In this document: piece after piece, positions 35,896 through 44,865 of the stretch
Layout of the letters: every line of letters begins with the position of its first letter
Numbering within the stretch: position 1 is the first letter of the stretch
Origin: Kosakonia sp. SMBL-WEM22
Lineage (GTDB): Bacteria > Pseudomonadota > Gammaproteobacteria > Enterobacterales > Enterobacteriaceae
Direction: 5' to 3'
NCBI RefSeq assembly: GCF_014490785.1
Contig: NZ_CP051488.1
Coordinates: 4,650,001 to 4,714,000, forward strand
Length of the DNA stretch: 64,000 nucleotides
Translations under genes and position numbers: made by a program
The notes under the pieces: generated by a model
Seen by the model: only the letters and a program-made list of their open reading frames with translations
Told to the model about the DNA's origin: nothing
The model's database searches: none

Positions 35896-36900
35896 CTAGC
35901 GGCCCAGAGCAGCCCGCACTTGCGCGACGCGCGCAGCCACCGGCCCGCTGACACGAATAAACGGCACGCCGCGTTTGGTCAACTGTTCGCGATACCAGGC
36001 TTGCTGGCGCTGGCGAAAGGTTTCATCCTGGCGGGTGCCATCCTGCACAAACGGGAAGTCATCCTCACATAACACCACCAGGTGATAGTGCCGCTCTGCC
36101 AGCGCGTAGAGCGCCGCTGGTGCTTTGCCAAACATTGTCAGCGTATAAAAGAGCGTGGTCAGCGGCGAGGTATCGCATACCAGCCAGCGCACCGTAGGCG
36201 TGCTCTCTTCCCGTTGCACTTGGGTTTGTGCAATCGCCAGCATATCCTCATACACCAGCTCGCCGCCCTGCTCCTCCCAGCGTTCGCGGCCATACTCCGC
36301 CACATACGCCGTTCCCAGCGCGTCAGCCAGCGCAGCACTGAGGGTGCTTTTGCCGGTCGATTCGCCGCCGAGCAGGCAGATGCGCTGAACAAAGTCGTGA
36401 TAGACCGGTGGGGCCAGCATCTGCCGCCAGCGGTGGACATCGCTGCGGATCAGCGTCCCGGAGGGCGCATCCTCACCCTGCCCGCGCGTCAGCCGCACAT
36501 GCGTCACCGGGCGGGAAAAGCGTTCGCTCAGCACGCGGGCGAAACCGTCGCCGTACGCTTCCGCCGTAAAGACCGCGTCAGGCTGGCAGCCCAGCACCTG
36601 CAAACAGAGATCCGCAACATAGTGACGATGCAGATCGCCCTCGGCGTCGTTATGCGGCAGTGGGCCTAAACCCAGCGCGGCAGCGCGCGCGGGCGTCAGT
36701 ACCAGGATTTCACACTGCGGAAACCGCGCCCGCAGCCAGCGTTCGCGCTTTTCCGGCTCGCAGCCCGGCAGTTCAGGGACGGAGTAGCTGATGAGCCACA
36801 GGCGTTCGCACTGCGCCAGCGCGGTGTTGATTAACCGTTCATGGCCGCAGTGCAGCGGCGCGAATTTGCCGACAATCAGACCGCTGGCGAAGGGTTTCAT
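35896..36900 (-). CDS. NadR-like NMN adenylyltransferase / ribosylnicotinamide kinase
   Basis: 334 residues. The N-terminal half is a nucleotidyltransferase (GLIVGKFAPLHCGHERLI, with the HxGH motif) and the C-terminal half a kinase with Walker A LLGGESTGKSTL. This is the NadR catalytic pair without the N-terminal helix-turn-helix repressor domain of classical NadR, so it is expected to salvage nicotinamide riboside to NMN and NAD but not to regulate. Its ATG overlaps the pnuC stop (ATGA), so uptake and phosphorylation are coupled. Not found at this position in E. coli. Confidence 0.9.
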   Translation of the reverse strand: MKPFASGLIVGKFAPLHCGHERLINTALAQCERLWLISYSVPELPGCEPEKRERWLRARFPQCEILVLTPARAAALGLGPLPHNDAEGDLHRHYVADLCLQVLGCQPDAVFTAEAYGDGFARVLSERFSRPVTHVRLTRGQGEDAPSGTLIRSDVHRWRQMLAPPVYHDFVQRICLLGGESTGKSTLSAALADALGTAYVAEYGRERWEEQGGELVYEDMLAIAQTQVQREESTPTVRWLVCDTSPLTTLFYTLTMFGKAPAALYALAERHYHLVVLCEDDFPFVQDGTRQDETFRQRQQAWYREQLTKRGVPFIRVSGPVAARVAQVRAALGR

Positions 36901-37454
36901 TGCTTAACCAGCGCCTTGCGCCACTGGTAAAGGCCATGCCAGGCATTACACCAGAAGATCAGGTAAAGCCCGGCGGTCAGCCACAGGTCGCGCGCAGCAT
37001 AGAGCGGCACGGCGATAGTGTTGACCAGCAGCCAGAAGTACCAGCTCTCCAGCCGCCGTCCTATCAGCATAAACTGCGCAAGGATGCTGAAGACCATAAT
37101 CGCCGAGTCCAGCCACGGCGACCAGGCGTTGGTAAAACGGTGCAGCAGCCAGGCATAGCCGCCCGCGACAATCAGCGCACCCACCAGCAACAGGGCAATA
37201 TGTTGCAGCGGCGTTTTGCGCACTGCCAGCTGATGACCGTGATTGCCCTTTAGCCAGTTGATCCACCCGGCAATGCTGCTGACGATAAAGAAGAGTTGCA
37301 GGGTGACATCCGCGTAAAGCTGCACGGAGTAGAAGACCCAGCCGTAGAGCACGCAGCCGATAATGCCCGTCCACCATGTATGCACATTGTTGCGCGCGGC
37401 AAGCCACACGGAGAGGGCGTAAGCCAGGCAGGCGGTGATTTCCATCGGCGACAC
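36897..37454 (-). CDS. pnuC: PnuC family nicotinamide riboside transporter
   Basis: 185 residues, about seven membrane segments, including ITACLAYALSVWLAARN and the NVHTWWTGIIGCVLYGWVF block typical of PnuC, followed by IAGWINWLKG. Facilitates diffusion of nicotinamide riboside across the inner membrane, trapped by phosphorylation by the downstream kinase. It begins 12 bases after alr, so it probably belongs to the alr transcript. No NAD riboswitch could be fitted in the short gap. Confidence 0.92.
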   Translation of the reverse strand: MSPMEITACLAYALSVWLAARNNVHTWWTGIIGCVLYGWVFYSVQLYADVTLQLFFIVSSIAGWINWLKGNHGHQLAVRKTPLQHIALLLVGALIVAGGYAWLLHRFTNAWSPWLDSAIMVFSILAQFMLIGRRLESWYFWLLVNTIAVPLYAARDLWLTAGLYLIFWCNAWHGLYQWRKALVKQ

Positions 37455-37466
37455 GGGGCGTTCCTT

Positions 37467-38546
37467 TTAGTCGATATAGATAAGGGTCGCTCTTGAGGTC
37501 AGGCGCGTAATAAGTTCGTAAGCACTCACATTTGTTGCCTGCGCGATGCGCTCAACGGGTAAGCCTTCGCCCCACAGCACCACGCGATCGCCGGGTTTAT
37601 CCTGCGCTTCTGGCCCCAGATCGACACAAATCATATCCATCGCCACGCGCCCCACAATCGGCACTTCGCGCCCGTTGATTAACACCGGTGTACCGGAGGG
37701 TGCCGCGCGTGGATAGCCGTCGCCGTAGCCCATCGCCACTACGCCTAAACGGGTGTCGCGCGCACTCTGCCAGGTGCCCCCATAGCCGACCGGTTCACCC
37801 GCCGCATGCTGGCGTACGGCAATCAGCTGCGAGGTGAGCGTCATTACCGGCTGGAAGCCAAAGTCGCTGCCCCACGGCTTATGGTCGAGCGGCGAAACGC
37901 CGTAGAGAATGATGCCCGGGCGCACCCAGTCGAAGTGGGATTGCGGCCACAGCAGCGTGCCGCCCGAGGCGGCAATCGAGCGCATGCCCGGCTTGCCTTC
38001 GGTAAAGGTGGTAAAGAGATCGAGCTGGCGCTCGGTCGCGCCGCAGTCTGGCTCATCCGCACGGGCAAAGTGGCTGACGATGTTCACCGGCTGGCGTACA
38101 TTTTTGCACTGGCTCAGGCGGGCGTAGAAAGCTTCCGCTTCGTGGGGATGTACGCCCAGGCGATGCATGCCGGTATCGAGCTTCATCCAGACATCCACCG
38201 GCGCGCTCAGGGTGGTGGCTTCAAGGGCTTCAAGCTGTTCGACGCTGTGGATCACCGTATGCAGCTGATGCTCAGCCACCAACGTTAAATCGCTGGCGGC
38301 AAAGAAGCCTTCGAGTAACAGAATCGGTTGAGTAATGCCCCCTGCGCGCAGTTGCAGGGCCTCTTCAAGACGGGAGACGCCGAAAGCATCGGCATCGGGG
38401 AGCGTTCGCGCGGTCTCGAGAAGACCGTGTCCATAAGCGTTCGCTTTCACGACCGCAACCAGTCGGCTGGCGGGAGCCAGTTCGCGCAGACGTTGCAGAT
38501 TGTGTCGCAGAGCGCGGCGGTTAACTACTACGGTTGCCGCTTGCAT
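37467..38546 (-). CDS. alr: Alanine racemase
   Basis: 359 residues from MQAATVVVNRRALRHNLQ, with GAGG seven bases upstream; a 4-codon longer ATG start is weaker. PLP-dependent enzyme making D-alanine for peptidoglycan: Lys in VVKANAYGHGLLET carries PLP, and the second catalytic Tyr lies in the AGEPVGYGGTW block; GYGDGYPRAAPSGTPV is also conserved. Lies directly downstream of dnaB as in E. coli. Confidence 0.97.
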   Translation of the reverse strand: MQAATVVVNRRALRHNLQRLRELAPASRLVAVVKANAYGHGLLETARTLPDADAFGVSRLEEALQLRAGGITQPILLLEGFFAASDLTLVAEHQLHTVIHSVEQLEALEATTLSAPVDVWMKLDTGMHRLGVHPHEAEAFYARLSQCKNVRQPVNIVSHFARADEPDCGATERQLDLFTTFTEGKPGMRSIAASGGTLLWPQSHFDWVRPGIILYGVSPLDHKPWGSDFGFQPVMTLTSQLIAVRQHAAGEPVGYGGTWQSARDTRLGVVAMGYGDGYPRAAPSGTPVLINGREVPIVGRVAMDMICVDLGPEAQDKPGDRVVLWGEGLPVERIAQATNVSAYELITRLTSRATLIYID

Positions 38547-38582
38547 GTTTTTCCTCAAAACAATTTTGTCGATCGTTCGTGT

Positions 38583-38605
38583 GCAGGTGCCTTGAAGGCA
38601 CCTGC
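38583..38605 (-). terminator. Hairpin between dnaB and alr
   Basis: Perfect stem GCAGGTGCC / GGCACCTGC with a TTCAA loop. No T tract follows, so it may be an attenuating or mRNA-stabilising structure instead of a full terminator. Confidence 0.5.
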
Positions 38606-38626
38606 GGCGCGAAGAGTAACGAAACG

Positions 38627-40033
38627 TTATTCGTCGTCGTATTGTGGCCCGGCATAGTTATCGAAGCGTGACCACTGCCCATTGAATGTCAGACGTACCG
38701 TGCCGATAGGACCGTTACGCTGCTTACCAATAATGATTTCAGCGATGCCTTTTAAGTCGCTGTTTTCGTGATAAACCTCATCACGATAGATAAACATGAT
38801 TAAGTCGGCATCCTGTTCGATAGAGCCCGATTCACGCAGGTCGGAGTTGACCGGGCGCTTATCGGCGCGCTGCTCCAGCGAGCGGTTAAGCTGCGACAGC
38901 GCTACCACCGGCACCTGCAACTCTTTCGCCAGCGCTTTCAGCGAGCGGGAGATCTCGGCAATTTCCAGCGTACGGTTATCCGACAGCGACGGCACGCGCA
39001 TCAGCTGGAGATAGTCGATCATAATCAGGCCGATACCGCCATGCTCGCGGGCGATTCGCCGCGCACGAGAGCGCACTTCCGTCGGCGTCAGGCCGGAGGA
39101 GTCATCGATATAGATATTCCGTTTTTCCAGCAGAATGCCCATCGTGCCGGAGATGCGCGCCCAATCCTCATCGTCGAGCTGCCCGGTACGAATACGGGTC
39201 TGATCGACGCGCGACAGCGACGCGAGGGAACGCATCATAATCTGCTCGGAGGGCATCTCGAGACTGAAGATCAGCACCGGCTTATCCTGCAACATCGCCG
39301 CATTTTCGACGAGGTTCATCGCAAACGTCGTCTTACCCATTGAGGGGCGTGCCGCGACGATAATCAGATCCGACGGCTGCAAACCGGCGGTCTTTTTGTT
39401 CAGATCGTCATAACCGGTATTTACGCCGGTCACACCGTCATGGGGCTGCTGGAACAGCAGTTCAATACGCGCCACCGTCGCCTCGAGCACATCGGCGATG
39501 TTCTTCGGCCCTTCATCTTTATTGGCACGGCTTTCGGCGATTTTAAACACGCGCGACTCAGCCAGATCGAGCAGATCTTCACTGCTGCGGCCCTGCGGAT
39601 CGAAACCGGCATTGGCGATCTCATTCGCTACCGCGATCATCTCGCGCACTACCGCACGTTCACGCACGATATCGGCGTAAGCGCTAATGTTCGCCGCACT
39701 TGGCGTGTTTTTTGACAGCTCAGCGAGATAAGCGAAGCCGCCAACGATATCGAGCTGGCCCTGCTGCTCCAGTGATTCGGCGAGGGTGATCAGGTCGATG
39801 GGTTTGCCCATCTCCTGCAGGCGGTGCATTTCCGTAAAGATATGGCGGTGCTGGCGAGTATAAAAATCCTCGGAGACCACGCGCTCAGCGACGTCATCCC
39901 AGCGCTCATTATCCAGCATTAAACCGCCCAACACCGACTGCTCCGCTTCGATCGAATGCGGAGGCACTTTCATCCCCTCAAGCTTGTGGTCGCGGGGCTC
40001 AGTCTGTTTGTTGAAGGGTTTATTTCCTGCCAT
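38627..40033 (-). CDS. dnaB: Replicative DNA helicase
   Basis: 468 residues. N-terminal helical domain (about 1-150) and RecA-like motor with Walker A ARPSMGKTTFAMN, the LEMPSEQIMMR motif, RTGQLDDEDWARI, Walker B LIMIDYLQLMR and the arginine-finger region near the C terminus. Forms the hexameric ring that unwinds the fork ahead of the replisome. Start ATG immediately adjacent to the qor promoter region, divergently oriented. Confidence 0.98.
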   Translation of the reverse strand: MAGNKPFNKQTEPRDHKLEGMKVPPHSIEAEQSVLGGLMLDNERWDDVAERVVSEDFYTRQHRHIFTEMHRLQEMGKPIDLITLAESLEQQGQLDIVGGFAYLAELSKNTPSAANISAYADIVRERAVVREMIAVANEIANAGFDPQGRSSEDLLDLAESRVFKIAESRANKDEGPKNIADVLEATVARIELLFQQPHDGVTGVNTGYDDLNKKTAGLQPSDLIIVAARPSMGKTTFAMNLVENAAMLQDKPVLIFSLEMPSEQIMMRSLASLSRVDQTRIRTGQLDDEDWARISGTMGILLEKRNIYIDDSSGLTPTEVRSRARRIAREHGGIGLIMIDYLQLMRVPSLSDNRTLEIAEISRSLKALAKELQVPVVALSQLNRSLEQRADKRPVNSDLRESGSIEQDADLIMFIYRDEVYHENSDLKGIAEIIIGKQRNGPIGTVRLTFNGQWSRFDNYAGPQYDDE

Positions 40034-40094
40034 AGTGAATGGAGTTATCCGGGTAATGAATGGGTTGAGAGATTATCACAGATCAGGAGGAAGC

Positions 40095-41078
40095 ATGGCG
40101 ACAAGAATCGAGTTTCAACAGCACGGCGGCCCTGAAGTCTTAAAAGCGGTAGAGTTCACGCCCGTCGAACCGGCAGAAAATGAGGTGCAGGTCGAGAATA
40201 AAGCCATCGGCATTAACTACATCGACACCTACATTCGCAGCGGACTCTATCCGCCGCCGGGCTTGCCAAGTGGGCTGGGAACCGAAGCCGCCGGTGTGGT
40301 AAGCAAAGTGGGCGCTGGCGTCACGGATGTGCAGGTTGGCGACCGCGTGGTCTACGCCCAGTCCGGGCTGGGCGCATACAGCTCCGTGCATAATGTCCCC
40401 GCCGATAAAGTCGCCGTCCTGCCCAACGCCATCTCCTTTGAACAAGCCGCTGCCTCCTTCCTCAAAGGGCTGACCGTTTTCTATCTGCTGCGCAAAACCT
40501 ATGAAGTGAAGCCCAATGAGATGTTCCTGTTTCACGCTGCGGCGGGCGGCGTTGGCCTGATCGCCTGCCAGTGGGCAAAAGCGCTCGGCGCAAAACTGAT
40601 TGGCACCGTCGGCTCGGCGCAAAAAGCGCAGCGCGCCCAGCAGGCGGGCGCCTGGCAGGTGATCAACTACAGTGAAGAGAGCGTAGTTGAGCGAGTGAAA
40701 GAGCTGACTGGCGGTAAAAAAGTGAGCGTGGTGTACGACTCCGTCGGTAAAGATACCTGGGAGACCTCCCTCGACTGCCTGCGCCGTCGCGGCCTGATGG
40801 TCAGCTTCGGCAACTCCTCCGGGCCGGTGACCGGCGTCAATCTGGGCATTCTCAACCAGAAGGGATCGCTCTATGCCACCCGCCCTTCGCTGAACGGCTA
40901 TATCACCACGCGCGAAGAGTTGCAGGAGGCAAGCAATGAGCTCTTTTCGCTGATCGCCAGCGGCGTGATTAAAGTCGAGGTTGCTGAGAGCCAGAAGTTT
41001 GCGCTTGCCGATGCGCAGCGCGCCCATGAAGCGCTGGAGAGCCGGGCGACTCAGGGATCAAGCCTGCTGATTCCATAA
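40095..41078 (+). CDS. qor: Quinone oxidoreductase (zeta-crystallin type)
   Basis: 327 residues from MATRIEFQQHGGPEVLKA, with AGGAGGAAG just upstream; the longer frame to 39984 overlaps dnaB and is not used. Medium-chain dehydrogenase fold: GroES-like N-terminal domain, then a Rossmann domain with LFHAAAGGVGLIACQ and FGNSSGPVTGVNLG. No catalytic zinc ligands. NADPH-dependent one-electron reduction of quinones. Confidence 0.96.
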   Translation: MATRIEFQQHGGPEVLKAVEFTPVEPAENEVQVENKAIGINYIDTYIRSGLYPPPGLPSGLGTEAAGVVSKVGAGVTDVQVGDRVVYAQSGLGAYSSVHNVPADKVAVLPNAISFEQAAASFLKGLTVFYLLRKTYEVKPNEMFLFHAAAGGVGLIACQWAKALGAKLIGTVGSAQKAQRAQQAGAWQVINYSEESVVERVKELTGGKKVSVVYDSVGKDTWETSLDCLRRRGLMVSFGNSSGPVTGVNLGILNQKGSLYATRPSLNGYITTREELQEASNELFSLIASGVIKVEVAESQKFALADAQRAHEALESRATQGSSLLIP

Positions 41079-41099
41079 GTAATGGTGCAGAAAGAATTA

Positions 41100-41130
41100 G
41101 GGCTTCCCGCAGGAAGCCCTTTCTTTTTTA
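41100..41130 (+). terminator. Rho-independent terminator of qor
   Basis: AGGGCTTCC / GGAAGCCCT stem with a short CGCA loop followed by TTCTTTTTT. Confidence 0.9.
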
Positions 41131-41305
41131 GTTCGGCTGTATGTAGGGTACAGCGCGATGAATTCGTTACGCCGGGATAGTGACAGATTTACGCGCTAAA
41201 TCCTATTTGCTTCACCGGGGTGTATGCGGAAATGTTTCAAGGATGTGACGAAGCGCTCACTCCTTTGCTAACCACGTCCCTGATTGCGCAATAAACCTGC
41301 ACGCC
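41131..41305. other. qor-dusA spacer lacking pspG
   Basis: E. coli has the small membrane gene pspG between qor and dusA. Here only about 175 bases remain after the qor terminator, with no 80-codon hydrophobic frame on either strand. Confidence 0.65.
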
Positions 41306-42343
41306 TTAGCGTTTTGACGCCACCAGATTGAGGGCGTGTTCCACCACATCGATATCCGCGCCCGCTTTGTGCGCGTTTTCACTCAGATAACGACGCCATT
41401 GACGCGCGCCCGGCACGCCCTGGAAGAGGCCCAGCATATGGCGAGTGATATGGCCGAGATAAGCCCCCTGGCTCAGTTCGCGCTCAATATAGGGGTACAT
41501 CGCGCGCACCACCACCACCGGATCAGTATCTGGCGTATCAACGCCAAAAATATCCCGGTCCACCGACGCAAGGATACCTGGGTTCTGATAGGCTTCGCGC
41601 CCGACCATCACGCCATCCATATGTTCGAGATGCGCTTTTGCTTCATCCAGCGATTTGATACCGCCGTTGATCGACATCATCAGGTGCGGGAAATCGCGTT
41701 TCAGCTGGTAGACGCGCGGGTAATCGAGCGGCGGAATTTCGCGGTTCTCTTTTGGGCTAAGGCCGGAGAGCCAGGCTTTTCGGGCGTGGATAGTAAAGCT
41801 TTCACACTCCCCTTTACCGGCTACGGTGCCAATAAAGTCGCAGAGAAATTCGTAGCTGTCCTGCTCATCAATGCCGATACGGGTTTTGACCGTGACCGGA
41901 ATGGAGACGACATCGCGCATCGCTTTAATGCAGTCCGCGACTAGCTGCGCTTCGCCCATCAGGCAGGCGCCGAAACGGCCATTCTGCACGCGATCGGAGG
42001 GGCAGCCGACGTTAAGGTTGATTTCGTCATAGCCGCGCGCTTCGGCAAGCTTCGCACAGTGAGCCAGCTGCGCGGGATCGCTGCCGCCAAGCTGCAACGC
42101 CACCGGATGCTCCTCCTCGCTGTACGCCAGGTAATCACCTTTGCCATGAATAATCGCGCCGGTCGTCACCATCTCGGTATAGAGCAGCGTGTGGCGCGAC
42201 AGCAGACGCAGAAAGTAGCGGCAGTGCCTGTCTGTCCAGTCCAGCATCGGGGCAATCGAGAATCGCCCGGGCAAGTGAGAAGCCGAATCGGCAGACATTA
42301 CGCGGGTTTGAGTGGTGTTTGTCATATCAGGATTACCGTGCAT
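41306..42343 (-). CDS. dusA: tRNA-dihydrouridine(20/20a) synthase
   Basis: 345 residues from MHGNPDMTNTTQTRVMSAD; a 7-codon longer start is possible. FMN-dependent TIM barrel reducing U20 and U20a in the tRNA D-loop. Visible: SIAPMLDWTDRHCRYFLRL, the LNVGCPSDRVQNGRFGACLM block with the catalytic Cys, SINGGIKSLDEAK for phosphate binding and DGVMVGREAYQNP. Start codon side faces the isochorismatase-like gene. Confidence 0.96.
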   Translation of the reverse strand: MHGNPDMTNTTQTRVMSADSASHLPGRFSIAPMLDWTDRHCRYFLRLLSRHTLLYTEMVTTGAIIHGKGDYLAYSEEEHPVALQLGGSDPAQLAHCAKLAEARGYDEINLNVGCPSDRVQNGRFGACLMGEAQLVADCIKAMRDVVSIPVTVKTRIGIDEQDSYEFLCDFIGTVAGKGECESFTIHARKAWLSGLSPKENREIPPLDYPRVYQLKRDFPHLMMSINGGIKSLDEAKAHLEHMDGVMVGREAYQNPGILASVDRDIFGVDTPDTDPVVVVRAMYPYIERELSQGAYLGHITRHMLGLFQGVPGARQWRRYLSENAHKAGADIDVVEHALNLVASKR

Positions 42344-42603
42344 TTTTTGGGCATTTAAAATCAATTTATCGTCATCGCTTCCGCATCAGGCGCGGACAAA
42401 AACCGGCTCCAGAAATTGCGGGCCGTCATTCTAGCATAGAGGAATGGCTTAAATCCGATGGTGTACGACGCCCCATACCGCCGCGATTACCCGTCCCGCT
42501 GGTCAATATTTAACCGTGGCCTATTCTTTTTGTTAGTTCGGGTAGTTCTATTTCAATTAATCGTACTATTCATTTCACCTCTGCGGGTGACAGGAGCTGA
42601 AAC
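42344..42603. promoter_or_regulatory. Divergent intergenic region dusA / isochorismatase-like gene
   Basis: About 260 bases containing the promoters of both genes. CAGGAGC lies eight bases before the ATG of the plus-strand gene. No specific operator was recognised. Confidence 0.5.
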
Positions 42604-43227
42604 ATGACCACACCTTATGTTCGCCTCGATAAAGATAATGCCGCTGTTCTGCTTGTTGATCATCAAGCAGGCTTACTCTCTCTGGTGCGGGATATCGACC
42701 CCGACAAATTCAAAAATAATGTGCTGGCGTTAGGCGATCTCGCAAAATATTTTAAGCTTCCCACGATCCTCACCACCAGTTTCGAAACCGGGCCAAATGG
42801 CCCTCTCATTCCTGAATTAAAGGCACAGTTTCCCGATGCGCCTTATATTGCGCGTCCGGGCAATATCAATGCCTGGGATAACGAAGATTTCGTAAATGCG
42901 GTCAAAGCTACAGGCAAAAAGCAGCTGATTATTGCTGGCGTAGTGACGGAGGTGTGTGTCGCTTTTCCTGCTTTGTCAGCGCTGGAAGAGGGTTTTGAGG
43001 TATTTGTAGTGACCGATGCGTCAGGAACATTCGACGAAATTACGCGGTATTCGGCGTGGAATCGCATGTCGCAGGCTGGGGCGCAGTTGATGAACTGGTT
43101 TGGCGTCGCCTGTGAATTACATCGCGACTGGCGCAATGATGTTGAAGGGTTGGGAACGCTCTTCGCCAACCATATTCCTGATTACCGCAATCTAATGACC
43201 AGCTTTAACATCCACAATAAACAGTAA
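42604..43227 (+). CDS. Isochorismatase-family cysteine hydrolase (YcaC-like)
   Basis: 207 residues. Catalytic triad positions are visible: Asp in LLVDHQAGLL and the nucleophilic Cys in GVVTEVCVAFPALSA; the family cis-peptide precedes it. Members hydrolyse amide-like bonds or nicotinamide; the substrate of this YcaC-like branch is unknown. Not part of the E. coli neighbourhood, so lineage-specific. Followed by a strong shared terminator. Confidence 0.88.
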   Translation: MTTPYVRLDKDNAAVLLVDHQAGLLSLVRDIDPDKFKNNVLALGDLAKYFKLPTILTTSFETGPNGPLIPELKAQFPDAPYIARPGNINAWDNEDFVNAVKATGKKQLIIAGVVTEVCVAFPALSALEEGFEVFVVTDASGTFDEITRYSAWNRMSQAGAQLMNWFGVACELHRDWRNDVEGLGTLFANHIPDYRNLMTSFNIHNKQ

Positions 43228-43238
43228 TAGCAGCAGAA

Positions 43239-43263
43239 AACCGGAGGCGCAGCGCCTCCGGTT
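43239..43263. terminator. Bidirectional terminator
   Basis: Perfect stem AACCGGAGGCGC / GCGCCTCCGGTT, flanked by A and T stretches, between the convergent hydrolase and TraF-like genes. Confidence 0.85.
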
Positions 43264-43268
43264 AATTC

Positions 43269-44585
43269 TTAGAATGTCAGGCTAAGCTGCGCACCGGCAC
43301 CCCAGGTTTCATCTTCGCCAACCAGCCCCATCAAGTCGAGGTGAACGCGGTTGAATGGCGAGAAGCCAACACCGGCGGTGAAGACATCTTTGTCGTCGCC
43401 TTTCACATCAGCGCGGTAACCGGCACGCACGGCCAGCCAGTTAAGCGGACGTACTTCAGCGCCCACGCCGACATACTGCGAATTCTTCTCGCTCTTAAAG
43501 CCTTTGGTCTCGGTTAAATCACCATCGGCGCTCAGGGTGACCAGATCGTTATGCCAGGCGGCACCAGCGGTGACGATCGGGCTAATCTGGTAGGTATCTT
43601 TGTAGTTACGCACTTCGCCCGTTCTGCCGTTGCGGATAATGGCATCCTGGGTGTCGATATTACGCGAGATGAGGTTCTGGCCGGTTAAGCCGAGCGTCAC
43701 GTTTTCATTCAGGTCGGCGGCCAGGCCAACGTCAACGTTGAAGCCGGTGTCATCGCGGCGGTAGCGGCTGCTGTTCCAGTCACTGCTGTCGTAGTCATAA
43801 ATCGACGCCGTGTAGTTGTAGACCCACACTTTTTGCAGCTTCGGCGTTACGCCAACGGAGAGCGGAATGCCGCCCGCGTCAAATTGGTGTGCCAGCGCCA
43901 CGCCAAAGTCGGTAACAATTGCGCCACGGCCGGAAGCGGTGGAGTTCAGGTTACGGGTGATCTCATCGCTGCCGTTTGGTGACAGCGCCGCGCCCAGAGC
44001 TTCACGCACCGCAACGGCATCGCTGTTCTGAATGCTGCGCAGGTAATCAATGTCCTGCTGATCGATATTGGAGCTTACGCGCGCGTGAGCATAAGCTTTG
44101 GTGACGAAAGCCGCAGAGAGCGCGTCGTTAGGGATGCTAACCGCAATACCAGCTGCCGCTTTCGCCTGCGCGGTTTTTCCACGCAGTTTAACCAGCTCGT
44201 CACCCAAATCTTTGGCCGCGTTCTGGAATTGATCGATAGTGCCAGGAAGGTCAGCAATAATTCCTCCAGGCGTCAGATTATCGATCACATCGTTATATTG
44301 ATCGACTTTGTCATTGATATAGTCAATTTCGTCGCGCAGATTATCCTTATCTGAAATTTGCGCCTGTACGCTTGGCAGGATCACGGTGACGTCATCTTCC
44401 GGCTGCCCCTTCGCCAGCAACGCCGGGTTGATCAGCGCTCCACTACCATAATTTGCTGATGCAACGCCCGTTCCGCCCATCGCGTCGTTACGCGCCTCTG
44501 CCCATGTATTGGCTGCTCCCGCCTGATTTGCCATAAAAAAGGAGACAGCAACGGCGACCACCGAAAGTTTCGCATTTATTTTCAC
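43269..44585 (-). CDS. TraF_2-like (conjugal transfer protein TraF family) outer-membrane protein
   Basis: 438 residues with a signal peptide (KLSVVAVAVSFFMANQAGA, cut near AGAA). After it comes the ANTWAEARNDAMGGTGVASA block seen at the start of TraF_2 proteins, a coiled-coil-like region (about 85-150, with DEIDYINDKVDQYNDVID), and a beta-barrel-like C-terminal half ending GAGAQLSLTF with the terminal aromatic typical of outer-membrane proteins. Despite the family name, no conjugation genes adjoin, so transfer is unlikely to be its role. FadL-type porin relatives are possible. Confidence 0.82.
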   Translation of the reverse strand: MKINAKLSVVAVAVSFFMANQAGAANTWAEARNDAMGGTGVASANYGSGALINPALLAKGQPEDDVTVILPSVQAQISDKDNLRDEIDYINDKVDQYNDVIDNLTPGGIIADLPGTIDQFQNAAKDLGDELVKLRGKTAQAKAAAGIAVSIPNDALSAAFVTKAYAHARVSSNIDQQDIDYLRSIQNSDAVAVREALGAALSPNGSDEITRNLNSTASGRGAIVTDFGVALAHQFDAGGIPLSVGVTPKLQKVWVYNYTASIYDYDSSDWNSSRYRRDDTGFNVDVGLAADLNENVTLGLTGQNLISRNIDTQDAIIRNGRTGEVRNYKDTYQISPIVTAGAAWHNDLVTLSADGDLTETKGFKSEKNSQYVGVGAEVRPLNWLAVRAGYRADVKGDDKDVFTAGVGFSPFNRVHLDLMGLVGEDETWGAGAQLSLTF

Positions 44586-44865
44586 AGTATGTTCTCGTAG
44601 CCAGATGAGTATTTAAGCCTGTTAGTTTGCGCATAAACAGGAAGTTATATTGCTGTGAATAACAGTAGAAAAAGGCACTATCTCTTCCGAACGCTCAATG
44701 GCGGCCGGTTCATATTTATTGTGATGGCACACACTATTTATAGAAGAGGAAAATCGTTTCGGGAAGGAAAGTTCCGAAAGTGTCTTTAAAGTTGGCGGTC
44801 TCGGCGTTTCAGGCAGGACATGGTAAAGTGTCAGCCTCCATCTTTTCACCAACCCGAGAACGCCT
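44586..44865. promoter_or_regulatory. Divergent promoter region TraF-like / zur
   Basis: About 280 bases between divergent genes; contains their promoters. No unambiguous zinc-regulon operator could be assigned by eye. Confidence 0.45.

Noticed and set aside
43269..44585. A conjugation locus
   Set aside because: The TraF_2 family name is the only link; no other transfer gene is nearby.
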